This document shows, piece after piece, positions 15,275-23,344 of a stretch of DNA of 64,000 nt (its first letter is position 1; each line of letters starts with the position of its first letter). This DNA is from Rubricoccus sp038746605. Its GTDB lineage: Bacteria; Bacteroidota; Rhodothermia; Rhodothermales; Rubricoccaceae. The stretch is taken from positions 218,615 to 282,614 of the forward strand of contig JBCDKM010000003.1 in assembly GCA_038746605.1 (NCBI GenBank), in the 5' to 3' direction. Made by a program: the position numbers and the translations under genes. Under the pieces are notes generated by a model. The model was not told where the DNA came from, ran no database searches, and was given only the letters and a program-made list of their open reading frames with translations.

Positions 15275-16480
15275 ATGTCGGCCACCTTCTACGCTACCCT
15301 TCCCGCGCGTGCTCGCTTCGCGGATCTCGCCGATCCTGGAGCGTACGCGCCTCTCCCCGATGAGTGGACGGTCGTCATCACGGACGTGAAGGGCTCCACG
15401 CAGGCCGTCAAAGACGGGCGCTACCGCGATGTGAACTACGTCGGGGCGGCAGGCATCGCGGCGGCGCTGGGGGCGGTGCCAGAGACAGGCGTCGCGGCGG
15501 AGCGGGCGGAGATCCCGTTCGTCTTCGGCGGTGACGGCGCGACGCTCGCCGTCCCACCCACCCTTCTCGGCGATGTCCTCGGTGCGCTGGCGGCGCTCCA
15601 ACGCCACGCAGACGAACGGCTCGGGCTGCCGCTGCGTGTCGGTGCGGTGCCGATGGCGGAGATTCGCGAGGCCGGGCACGAGATCGCTGTCGCGAAGGTC
15701 CGCGTGAGCGAGAACTACGACCAGGCGCTGTTCATGGGCGCGGGGATGGCATGGGCCGAAGACCGCGTCAAAGACCCCGAGACGGCCTCGCGCTATGCCT
15801 CTCAGGCGAGCCCCACGTCTGGCGCCGATCCGTATGCCGGTCTGGAGTGCCGTTGGCAGGATATCCGAAGTCCGCACGGCGAGACCGTCGCGCTGCTCGT
15901 CGCAGCGGTAGGAGAGGCGGCGACTGAGACGTACCGGGACGTGCTCGCCGAGGTGGAAGCCGTCTACGGCGAGGACGCGCATCCCATCGCGCTCCCTGCC
16001 CTCCGTCTCTCTACCGATCCACGTCGGCTTTCGCCCGAGGTGGGCTTGCGTCACGGCGGACGCCTCGGCGCGCGCGCCAAGCTGTGGGCGTTGGGCCTCG
16101 TCGGGCGTGTGCTTCTCCGCCGCCAGTCGGTGACGAGCGAGACCGACTGGGGCGCGTACCCGCGTCTCCTCCGTGCGTCCACGGACTACCGCAAGTTCGA
16201 CGGCGTGCTCCGGATGGTGCTCGCGGGCACGCCCGAGCAGCGGGAGCGTCTGGTCGCCTTCCTCGACGACCGGTTCGCGCGAGGCGAGTTGGCCTGGGGC
16301 CTCCACGTCTCGAATCGCGCGGTGATGACGTGTCTGGTCTACCACCGGATGGGTCAGCAGGTCCACTTTGTGGATGGTGCCGAAGGCGGCTACACCGCTG
16401 CCGCAGAGGGGTTCAAGCGTCGCCTCAAGTCGCTGGCGGGACATGCTGATCGCCCGGCGGATCGCCCCCCCGACCGCTAA
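15275..16480 (+). CDS. DUF3095 family protein, cyclase-like N-terminal part
   Basis: A 401-residue protein that matches what I know of DUF3095, a family without assigned function. Two N-terminal motifs look like those of class III nucleotidyl cyclases: VVITDVKGST (residues about 31-40; compare the metal-binding DxxGST/DIxGFT turn) and FVFGGDGATLAVP (about 86-98; compare the GDGxxAxF hairpin). The C-terminal half (about 230-400) is specific to the family. I infer a cyclase-like fold; activity is not shown. ATG 15275 is preferred because the family N-terminus begins there; the frame is open upstream through the hairpin repeat. Confidence 0.75.
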   Translation: MSATFYATLPARARFADLADPGAYAPLPDEWTVVITDVKGSTQAVKDGRYRDVNYVGAAGIAAALGAVPETGVAAERAEIPFVFGGDGATLAVPPTLLGDVLGALAALQRHADERLGLPLRVGAVPMAEIREAGHEIAVAKVRVSENYDQALFMGAGMAWAEDRVKDPETASRYASQASPTSGADPYAGLECRWQDIRSPHGETVALLVAAVGEAATETYRDVLAEVEAVYGEDAHPIALPALRLSTDPRRLSPEVGLRHGGRLGARAKLWALGLVGRVLLRRQSVTSETDWGAYPRLLRASTDYRKFDGVLRMVLAGTPEQRERLVAFLDDRFARGELAWGLHVSNRAVMTCLVYHRMGQQVHFVDGAEGGYTAAAEGFKRRLKSLAGHADRPADRPPDR

Positions 16481-16489
16481 CGACTGGGG

Positions 16490-16523
16490 CCGCCTCGGTG
16501 CGTCCATGGAGGTCCCGAGGTGG
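16490..16523. repeat. Intergenic hairpin repeat, long-loop form
   Basis: CCGCCTCGG (16490-16498) and CCGAGGTGG (16515-16523) around an insert holding TCCATGGA. Ten bases after the DUF3095 stop. Confidence 0.88.
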
Positions 16524-16543
16524 GGGCGTCTGGGTGTTGGCCC

Positions 16544-16549
16544 TAGCCT
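16544..16549 (+). promoter_or_regulatory. Candidate -10 box (TAGCCT)
   Basis: TAGCCT, 85 bases before the first surface-protein ATG. Same hexamer as before several other genes in the window. Confidence 0.3.
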
Positions 16550-16633
16550 GCGGGTAGTGGATGCGCAGGTCCCGCGACGAACACCTCCTGTGACTCTGCC
16601 GCACGCCACCGCTGTCCGCGCCCCTCTCCTGTC

Positions 16634-18769
16634 ATGCGTCATCTTCTCTCGCTCCTCGTCTTTTCTCTCTTCTCTGCGGGTGCCGTCGCGGCGCAGACCG
16701 GTACTGCGGAGTTCTCCGTCCGCCTCGACGACGGCGGAGGCGTAGCGGGCCTGCCGCTCACGGTCTACTCCGCTGATGAGGGTGCTCCCTCGTACTCCGC
16801 CACGACGGATGCCGACGGGAACGCCGAGGTCCTGGATGTCCCGCCCGGTGCCTACTTCGCGTTCCCGACGCCGGAGTCGGGCTTCCTCGCGAGTGCCTCG
16901 TTTCCATCCTTCGTCGGCGAGGCGGACTCCACGCAAGAAGCGGCGACGCTGGGTGAGGTCTCGGTCTTCGAGGTGGACGACAGCGACGGCCTCGTCACGC
17001 TCCGAGGCCGTATCCTCGACGCCCTCACGGGCGAGGTCGTCCGTCTCGCCACCACCGAGTTCCGTGTCGACCGGTCCGACGGGAGCCTCGCGACTGGAAT
17101 CGGTACCGTAGACGGCGAGGGCCGGTTCTACTTCCGGGGAGCACCGAGAACGTGGGACGGCGTGGTTCGCTTGCTTCCGAAGGCGTCGAACGCGGTGTAC
17201 GAACCCATTCCGTTCCAAGTCACGCTGGAGGCCGGGACCCAGCCCACGCTGAATCTCCAGGCCACGCGCCAGCAGTTCGCCGTCCTCTCTGGCACCGCGC
17301 TCGACACCGATGGTGCGCCCGCTGCTGGAGTCGACATCACAGCGTTCGAGATCAACGGTGCCGCCCCCTCGGTCCGCACTCGCACCTCGTCTGATGGATC
17401 CTACGGGCTGGATATCATCGAGGGGACCTATATCGTCCGGGCCGAGAGTCCGTTCTACGAGTCGCAGTTCTTCGACGGTGTCCTCGTCGCCACCGAGGCG
17501 ACCCCAGTGGAAGTCTCCGCGCCCGATGGTGCCTCGAGTATCGACTTTTCGCTCCGGCCCTTCATTTCCTCGGGCGTCCTGATCTCGATCTCGGGTCGCC
17601 TCGTGGATAGCGCGGGCCAGCCGATTGGCGGGAACGTGGAGGCGGGCCTCGTCGGGAGCGTGAATGTGTTTGCGCCCGGTCTCAGTCTCAACTCGATTGC
17701 CTTCGAGCCCGTCGGTGTGAGCGGCGAGTTCGAGGTGCGGCTGACCGATCCGACCCTCGTGGGGGAGGCGCTCGCGGTTCGCTTCGAGGCCGAGGGCTTC
17801 CTCCCGGAGTTCTTCGACGACCGCCCCACGCTGGATCTCGCGACGCCCCTCATCGCAGACTCGTCGTTCTTCGAGATCGCGCTCGGTGACATCGTGCTCG
17901 AAGCGGAGGGCGAGACCCTCGCAGGCCGGACTCTCTCCGGCAGTGTCCGCTCTGAGTCCGGCGCGCTGGCAGGTGCCGTGGTCGTCGCCGCGAGGCTGGA
18001 CGCTCCCGGCGTCGCCTTCGGGACGACTCGCGCGGATGGATCGTACCGGATCGGTAGTCTCGCGGACGGTCGCTACGTCGTTCTCGCGGCCGACGAGGGT
18101 CGCCAGCCCGCCTACTGGCCGGGTGCCGACGAGTGGACCGAGGCGGGCGTGATCGACCTTGCGGGTGCCGATGCTGACGGTCTCATGCTCCGACTCGCCG
18201 CCCGCACGCCCCGCGCGATGGGAAGCGCCGTGGAGGGTCTCGTGCGCGATGCGAATGGTGCTCCCGTCCCCGTCGCGCTCGTAACTGCTCGCGACGCATC
18301 GGGCGATCTCCTGGACTTCGCGATCTCGCGCAGTGACGGCTCCTTCCGCCTCCGCGCCTCGGGTGACGTGACCCTCCGTGCCGACGCGCCCCGGTTCGTC
18401 GGGGAGGCAGACGCGATGCGTGTGCCGGAGGACCTGCCCGCGCCCATGTTCCGCGCCTTCGCGCTCGCCTCCTCGGTGGTCGTCGCCACGGACGAATCGC
18501 CCGTGGCAGACAGCTTCGACCTCCAGATCGCGCCCAACCCGATCCGCTCGCGGACGGAGATCCGGTACGCGCTGGCCGAGTCTGGTCCGATCCGCGTCGC
18601 GGCGTACGACGCTCTCGGCCGCGAGGTGGCCGTGCTCGCCTCGGGACGCCAGTCGGCCGGGCCGCACGCCGTCGCGTGGGAGACCGTGGCACTGGCTGCG
18701 GGTGTCTACGTGGTCCGCGTGGAAACCGAGGCGGGCGCAGCGAGCCGCCCCGTCGTGGTGGTGCGCTGA
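16634..18769 (+). CDS. T9SS-sorted surface protein with carboxypeptidase-regulatory-like repeats (copy A)
   Basis: A 711-residue exported protein. Signal peptide about 1-20, mature end QTGTAEF, then six or so beta-sandwich repeats of the carboxypeptidase-regulatory/CnaB-like type, each with the pattern GxVxDxxGxPxxGxxVxA...DGSYxxxxLxxGxYxV. The last 75 residues are a T9SS type A sorting domain (LQIAPNPIRSRTEIRYAL ... GREVAVLASG ... VYVVRVETEAG). No peptidase domain is present. It shares specific features with the two proteins at 23345 and 26202, including the stretch around residue 480 (PAYWPGADEWTEA). It is the most diverged of the three and has no small secreted partner in front. The sensor kinase gene begins 92 bases downstream. 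Confidence 0.85.
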   Translation: MRHLLSLLVFSLFSAGAVAAQTGTAEFSVRLDDGGGVAGLPLTVYSADEGAPSYSATTDADGNAEVLDVPPGAYFAFPTPESGFLASASFPSFVGEADSTQEAATLGEVSVFEVDDSDGLVTLRGRILDALTGEVVRLATTEFRVDRSDGSLATGIGTVDGEGRFYFRGAPRTWDGVVRLLPKASNAVYEPIPFQVTLEAGTQPTLNLQATRQQFAVLSGTALDTDGAPAAGVDITAFEINGAAPSVRTRTSSDGSYGLDIIEGTYIVRAESPFYESQFFDGVLVATEATPVEVSAPDGASSIDFSLRPFISSGVLISISGRLVDSAGQPIGGNVEAGLVGSVNVFAPGLSLNSIAFEPVGVSGEFEVRLTDPTLVGEALAVRFEAEGFLPEFFDDRPTLDLATPLIADSSFFEIALGDIVLEAEGETLAGRTLSGSVRSESGALAGAVVVAARLDAPGVAFGTTRADGSYRIGSLADGRYVVLAADEGRQPAYWPGADEWTEAGVIDLAGADADGLMLRLAARTPRAMGSAVEGLVRDANGAPVPVALVTARDASGDLLDFAISRSDGSFRLRASGDVTLRADAPRFVGEADAMRVPEDLPAPMFRAFALASSVVVATDESPVADSFDLQIAPNPIRSRTEIRYALAESGPIRVAAYDALGREVAVLASGRQSAGPHAVAWETVALAAGVYVVRVETEAGAASRPVVVVR

Positions 18770-18785
18770 GCCTCGCGCGGCGCGT

Positions 18786-18803
18786 CTGGTGCATTCGTAC
18801 CAG
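18786..18803. promoter_or_regulatory. Operator-like 18-bp dyad, site 1 (sensor kinase)
   Basis: CTGGTGCATTCGTACCAG. Its reverse complement differs at one base from site 2 (22764-22781) and at two from site 3 (25652-25669). Outer arms CTGGT and ACCAG pair. It lies 17 bases after the stop of surface protein A and 58 bases before the kinase GTG. A further half-site, CTGGTAC, follows at 18811-18817. Confidence 0.65.
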
Positions 18804-18861
18804 GCTGCATCTGGTACACCGGCGTCTTGTGCCGAGCGTCTCGCTGTCGGTTTCTTGCCGC

Positions 18862-21800
18862 GTGATCCGCTTCGCCCTCCTGCTCCTCTTTGCGGTGCCC
18901 GCCCTCGCGCAGGGCCCTGCGCCTGGCGTCGCCGTCCGGTTCGACCGTCTCGGTGCCGAGGACGGCCTCTCGCAGTCGTCGGTCCTCGCCGTCGTGCAGG
19001 ACCGCCACGGGTTCCTCTGGTTCGGCACGCAGGACGGCCTCAACCGCTACGACGGCGTCCGCGTCACGACCTACCGCCACGACCCGGCCGCGCCCGACGA
19101 CGGCCTCCCGACGAGCTACGTCCAGACCCTCGCCGAGACCCGCGATGGCGCGCTCTGGGTCGGCACCTGGGGCGGAGGCCTCGCGAGGATGGACCCTGAG
19201 ACGGAGCGGTTCACCGTCTTCCGCCACGACGAGGCCGACGACGCGAGCCTCCCGGGCGACATCGTGACGGCGCTCTACGAGGATGCCGCTGGGCGCCTCT
19301 GGATCGGCACGGATGGCGGTCTCGCCTGGCACGATCCGCGCGGTGGCACGGTCCGCCGCTACGCCGAGGCGGCCCTACCCGACCCCTTCGTGTGGAGTCT
19401 GACCGGCACGCCGGACGGGCACCTCTGGGTCGGCACTTTCCGTGCGGGCGCCTTCCGTGTGGACCCGAGCACCGGCCGCTGGCGCACCTACCGCCACGAT
19501 CCCGAGGACCCCGCGAGTCTCGGCGCCGATGACAACGCGCTCGTCCGTGTGGACCGCCAGGGGGCCGTCTGGGTGGGTACGGGCGCGGGGCTCAACGAGC
19601 AGACCCCGGACGGATGGCGCCGTCACTCCGCCGCCACGGGCCTCTGCGGCGATTACGTCTACGACCTCCGGCAGACGGCCGACGGATCCGTCTGGGTCGC
19701 GACTGGCGACGGAGGGCTTTGCCGACGCGCGCCCGGCGCTGAGGTCTGGGAAGCGTTCCGTCACAACGCCGCCGACCCCACCAGTCTTCCGAAGGACGTG
19801 GTGCGAACGCTCTGGGAGAGCCGTGCGGGCACGCTCTGGATCGGGACGGACGGTGGTGGCGCGGCGGCCTACACCGGTGCGAGCGAGCGCCTCGGGCTCT
19901 ACCTCCCCGACCCGCTCAGCGATGCATCCTTGCCGTACCCGTATGTCTGGTCGCTCCACCAGACCGCCGATGGATCCGTCTGGGCTGGAACCGACGGCGG
20001 TGGCCTGGCCCGCCTCGATCCCGCCACGGGCACCTTCGCGACGCTCACCCATCGCGAAGGCGATCCTACGAGCCTCGGCGCTGACGTGATTCTTTCCCTG
20101 GAGGAATCACGCGATGGGCGCCTATGGGTCGGCACCTTCGATGCGGGTCTGGACCGGCTGAACCCATCCACAGGTCGCATCGAGCACTTCCCCGCAGACG
20201 ACACCGGCGAGGCGGGGCCGCCCGTCTCCACCGTCACAGCGCTCCACGAGGACGCGGCAGGCGCGCTCTGGGTCGGGACCTGGGACGGTGGCCTCGCGCG
20301 GTTCGCGGACGGTGCCTGGCAAACGTGGCAACACGACCCGGACGATCCCGCGAGCCTCCCGAACAACGTCATCACCGCGCTCCGGCCTGCGTCGGGCGGC
20401 GGGCTCTGGATCGGGACGTACGGCGGCGGGCTGGTCCATCGCGCGGCAGACGGCGCCTTCCGCCAGTGGGACGGCGGCACGGACCAGCCCCTCGCGCACT
20501 CCACCGTCTACGGCGTCCACGAGGACGACGCAGGCGTGGTCTGGATCGCGACGGCGGGCGGCGGCCTGAACCGCCTCGACCCGCGCACGAGCGAGGTCCG
20601 TGTGCTGACGACCAACGACGGCCTTCCGCACAACATCATCTACGCGGTGCTGCCCGGCCCGGAGGGCGCGCTCTGGTTAACGACCAACGCGGGTCTCGCG
20701 CGGTTGGACCCGGCGACCGGCGATGTGCGCACGTTCGGCGTCGCGCAGGGCGCACAGGGTCCCGAGTTCAACTCTGGCTCGGCGTTCCGCGCGAGGGACG
20801 GGAGCTTGCTCATCGGCGGTACGAACGGGTTCAACTGGTTCGATCCCCGCGAGGTCGCCGGGGTCGGCTCGCCGCCTGAGGTCGTCCTGACGGGCATGCG
20901 TCGTTTCGATGAGCCGGTTCGCCTCGCGAGCGCCTTTACCACGGTGGACCGGGTCGCGCTCTCGCACCGCGACAACTTCGTCACGCTGGAGTTTGCGGCG
21001 CCCGGAGCGCCCGGCGCTGCGGACCTTCGCTACGCCTTCCAGCTAGACGGCGTGGACCCGGACTGGCGCGAGACGACTGGCGACCGTCCCGAGGCGTCGT
21101 ACACAGACCTCACGCCCGGCACGTACACCTTCCGTGTCCGCGCTGCCGGGCCGGACGGTGTCTGGGGTGAGGACCGCGAACTGTCCGTCCGCGTCGTGCC
21201 ACCGTGGTGGGGCACGTGGTGGGCGCGCACGCTCGGCGCGGTGGCGCTTCTCGGCGCCGGGTTTGGGCTTGTTCGCACCCGCCGCCAGCGAGAGGAGCGC
21301 GAGGCCGAGCGCCAGAACGAAGAGGCCCGCGAGGCCCAGCGCCGCCTCGCCGAAGGCCGCGAGGCCGAACGCCTCCGCCTCGCCCGCGACCTCCACGACG
21401 GCCCTCTCCAGGACCTCTACGGCGCGCGCTTCCGACTCGAAACCCTCGGCGATGCTCTCGGCGGCGACGCACAACCGGACGTGGCTCGTGCCCAGACGAC
21501 CGCCGAGGCGGTCGAGGAAACACTCCTGGACGTGAGCCAGCAACTCCGAGCCGTCTGCACCGAGTTGCGCCCGCCCGTCCTCGGCGCGATGGGTGTCGCG
21601 CGCGCCCTCCGCGCCGACGCCGACCGCCTCGCCGCCGAGCACCCCGGCGTCCAAATCGATCTCGATCTCCAGGCCGAGGGCCTCCGCCTCGGAGATGCCG
21701 CGCGGGTGGCCGTCTACCGCATCGCGAAGGAGGCGCTCGCCAACGCGCTCCGCCACGCCGCGCCCTCTCGCCTCCGCCTCGCCACTACAGAAACCGACGA

Positions 21801-22002
21801 TCAGTTCACCGTGACAGTAGAGGACGATGGGCAGGGGTTCGATGTCCCACCGCGATGGGCTGTCCTCGCCCGCGAGGGCCATCTCGGGCTGGCAGGTGCC
21901 TCCGAGCGCGCCGAGGCCGTAAGCGGGACCTTTGCGGTCCAGTCCGCACCCGGCCGTGGCACCACGGTCTCGGTCTCCGTCCCGCTGACCCCAGAGCCAT
22001 GA
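18862..22002 (+). CDS. Sensor histidine kinase with periplasmic two-component propeller
   Basis: A 1046-residue sensor kinase. Order: signal peptide ending ALA|Q (1-18), a double seven-bladed propeller of reg_prop repeats (about 30-670, repeated pattern GxLWVGTxxGGLxRxDxxT), a Y_Y_Y domain (about 705-780), one membrane helix (about 788-805), a HisKA_3 dimerisation domain with the phospho-accepting His near 845 in RLARDLHDG, and a HATPase domain (about 940-1040, GQGF and HLGLAG). This layout is that of Bacteroidota glycan or polymer sensors, but with the regulator encoded separately rather than fused. The response regulator overlaps by four bases (ATGA). GTG 18862 opens the signal peptide; a GTG at 18829 would add 11 residues. 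An operator-like dyad stands in front. Confidence 0.93.
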   Translation: MIRFALLLLFAVPALAQGPAPGVAVRFDRLGAEDGLSQSSVLAVVQDRHGFLWFGTQDGLNRYDGVRVTTYRHDPAAPDDGLPTSYVQTLAETRDGALWVGTWGGGLARMDPETERFTVFRHDEADDASLPGDIVTALYEDAAGRLWIGTDGGLAWHDPRGGTVRRYAEAALPDPFVWSLTGTPDGHLWVGTFRAGAFRVDPSTGRWRTYRHDPEDPASLGADDNALVRVDRQGAVWVGTGAGLNEQTPDGWRRHSAATGLCGDYVYDLRQTADGSVWVATGDGGLCRRAPGAEVWEAFRHNAADPTSLPKDVVRTLWESRAGTLWIGTDGGGAAAYTGASERLGLYLPDPLSDASLPYPYVWSLHQTADGSVWAGTDGGGLARLDPATGTFATLTHREGDPTSLGADVILSLEESRDGRLWVGTFDAGLDRLNPSTGRIEHFPADDTGEAGPPVSTVTALHEDAAGALWVGTWDGGLARFADGAWQTWQHDPDDPASLPNNVITALRPASGGGLWIGTYGGGLVHRAADGAFRQWDGGTDQPLAHSTVYGVHEDDAGVVWIATAGGGLNRLDPRTSEVRVLTTNDGLPHNIIYAVLPGPEGALWLTTNAGLARLDPATGDVRTFGVAQGAQGPEFNSGSAFRARDGSLLIGGTNGFNWFDPREVAGVGSPPEVVLTGMRRFDEPVRLASAFTTVDRVALSHRDNFVTLEFAAPGAPGAADLRYAFQLDGVDPDWRETTGDRPEASYTDLTPGTYTFRVRAAGPDGVWGEDRELSVRVVPPWWGTWWARTLGAVALLGAGFGLVRTRRQREEREAERQNEEAREAQRRLAEGREAERLRLARDLHDGPLQDLYGARFRLETLGDALGGDAQPDVARAQTTAEAVEETLLDVSQQLRAVCTELRPPVLGAMGVARALRADADRLAAEHPGVQIDLDLQAEGLRLGDAARVAVYRIAKEALANALRHAAPSRLRLATTETDDQFTVTVEDDGQGFDVPPRWAVLAREGHLGLAGASERAEAVSGTFAVQSAPGRGTTVSVSVPLTPEP

Positions 22003-22646
22003 GCGCGTCCATCCGCGTCGTCCTCGCGGACGACCACCGCATCGTCCGCGAGGGCATCCGCGACCGTCTCGCGGCGGAGGCCGACATCGAGGTCGTAGGC
22101 GAGGCTGCCGACGGCAAGACGGCTCTCCGCCTCGTCCGCGACGTGCAGCCGGACGTGGTGGTGCTGGACGTGGAGATGCCCGAGATGACCGGCGTCGAGG
22201 TCGCTCGCGCTATCGCCACCGAGGGCCTCGCGTCGCGCGTCCTCGTCCTCTCCGGCTACGACGACGCTGAGTACGTCGGTGCGCTTTTGGACGCGGGCGC
22301 GGCGGGCTACCTCACGAAGGACGAGAGCCTCAAGAGCATCGTGGAGGCGGTGCGTGGGATCGCCTCGGGGGAGGACGGGTGGCTCTCGCGCCGTATCGCG
22401 GCTCAGGTGGTCAGCCTCCGCCGCCAGCCCGCCGAGGCGGGCACTCCCGGCGGCCTCACGCCGCGCGAGATCGACGTGCTCCGGCTCGTCGCGCGAGGGC
22501 GCACCAACGCCGAGGCGGCGGGCGAGCTGCACGTCTCGGAGTACACCGTCCGCAACCACCTCGCGAGCGTCTACAGCAAGCTGGCGGTGAGTAACCGCGC
22601 GGAGGCGACCGCCTGGGCCTGGCGCACAGGTCTGGTAGAGGGGTAG
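21999..22646 (+). CDS. NarL/LuxR-type response regulator
   Basis: A 215-residue regulator, partner of the kinase it overlaps. Receiver domain about 5-120 with the acidic pair DD (11-12), the phosphorylated Asp near 56 in VVVLDVEMPEMTG, the Thr/Ser switch in VLSGYDD and Lys in YLTKDES. DNA-binding HTH of the LuxR type about 148-210 (LTPREIDVLRLVARGRTNAEAAGELHVSEYTVRNHL split over two helices). NarL-type regulators bind short inverted repeats as dimers. The 18-bp dyads before the kinase and before the two downstream cassettes are good candidates for its targets, which would give autoregulation; this is inference. Confidence 0.95.
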   Translation: MSASIRVVLADDHRIVREGIRDRLAAEADIEVVGEAADGKTALRLVRDVQPDVVVLDVEMPEMTGVEVARAIATEGLASRVLVLSGYDDAEYVGALLDAGAAGYLTKDESLKSIVEAVRGIASGEDGWLSRRIAAQVVSLRRQPAEAGTPGGLTPREIDVLRLVARGRTNAEAAGELHVSEYTVRNHLASVYSKLAVSNRAEATAWAWRTGLVEG

Positions 22647-22763
22647 CCCGACCACACTGGACGGGCGAACGAGGGACGCTGCAGAAGACCGTCATCGGGC
22701 GCTCCGCAATCCCCCTTTGGTCCGCAGTCCCACAGCTCGTCGGTTCGTCGAGATCATGGGTTC

Positions 22764-22781
22764 CTGGTACGGATGCACCAG
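22764..22781. promoter_or_regulatory. Operator-like 18-bp dyad, site 2 (cassette B)
   Basis: CTGGTACGGATGCACCAG, arms CTGGT and ACCAG. Ninety bases before the small secreted protein ATG. A perfect 10-bp palindrome CTGGATCCAG follows at 22787-22796. Confidence 0.68.
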
Positions 22782-22799
22782 TCCGTCTGGATCCAGAAT

Positions 22800-22843
22800 G
22801 AGTCGTCCGCCTCACGCGAAGAGGCCGAGCCAAGGCCTAGCCT
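22800..22843 (+). promoter_or_regulatory. Promoter-like region of cassette B
   Basis: GAGTCGTCCGCCTCACGCG (22800-22818) is identical to the stretch before cassette C, and the -10-like TAGCCT (22838-22843) follows after 19 bases, as does TACGTT in cassette C. The distance from the 18-bp dyad is also the same in both cassettes. Confidence 0.55.
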
Positions 22844-22871
22844 GGAAGCGTTCGCATTCCCCCGACGCTCC

Positions 22872-23300
22872 ATGCTCATCCCGCTCGTCCTCACACTGGC
22901 TCTCTCCGCCGCGCCCCCACGTCCGGTGCCCCCAGTGCCCGCTGCCGACGGGCTGCCATCTAGTATCTGGATCGCACCCGAAGGCGGCGTGCTCGGAAGC
23001 AACGTCATCGGGCCCGGAGGGGAGATCCGAGGTCTGTCTGGGTGGCAGGTCCGCCTCGGACCAGATGGCCGGTCCCACCTCGTCGGTCCTCGTCCCCGCA
23101 CAGCGCGCGCTGCCGGTCAGTGGGACGACACCGTCCAGGTTGGCTCCGTCCGCCTCGCCGTGCGCACGGTCTCCCGCGACGCGCTCTCTGTGTACGTCGC
23201 CGGGCGATTCAGCCGCAGCGGCACCCACCGCTCGTTTCTCCTCCGATGGAACGCTAGCACCGGCGCGTGGGCGGAAGCCTCCCGGATCCCCTCCTCTTGA
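22872..23300 (+). CDS. Small secreted protein of cassette B
   Basis: A 142-residue exported protein without a family I recognise. Signal peptide about 1-18 (MLIPLVLTLALSAAPP), then a small domain with VIGPGGEIRGLSGWQVRLGP, DGRSHLVGPRPR, RAAGQWDD, AVYV-like YVAGRF and a closing RSFLLRWNASTGAWAEAS. The same series in the same order forms the protein at 25757-26155, so the two are paralogues. Each is followed within 45 bases by a large T9SS-sorted surface protein, so the pairs should be co-expressed; a role as partner, chaperone or ligand of the large protein is a guess. ATG 22872 is chosen over an in-frame ATG at 22773 because it opens the signal peptide. Confidence 0.78.
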   Translation: MLIPLVLTLALSAAPPRPVPPVPAADGLPSSIWIAPEGGVLGSNVIGPGGEIRGLSGWQVRLGPDGRSHLVGPRPRTARAAGQWDDTVQVGSVRLAVRTVSRDALSVYVAGRFSRSGTHRSFLLRWNASTGAWAEASRIPSS

Positions 23301-23344
23301 ACTCCTCTCACCACCGGGCGTTCGCCCGTCATCCCCGCAGACCC

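Noticed and set aside
15119..18667. Long minus-strand open frame of about 1180 codons opposite the DUF3095 and surface-protein genes
   Set aside because: Arg/Gly/Asp-rich shadow caused by high GC in the third codon position; no domain, signal or start, and both genes on the plus strand are clear.
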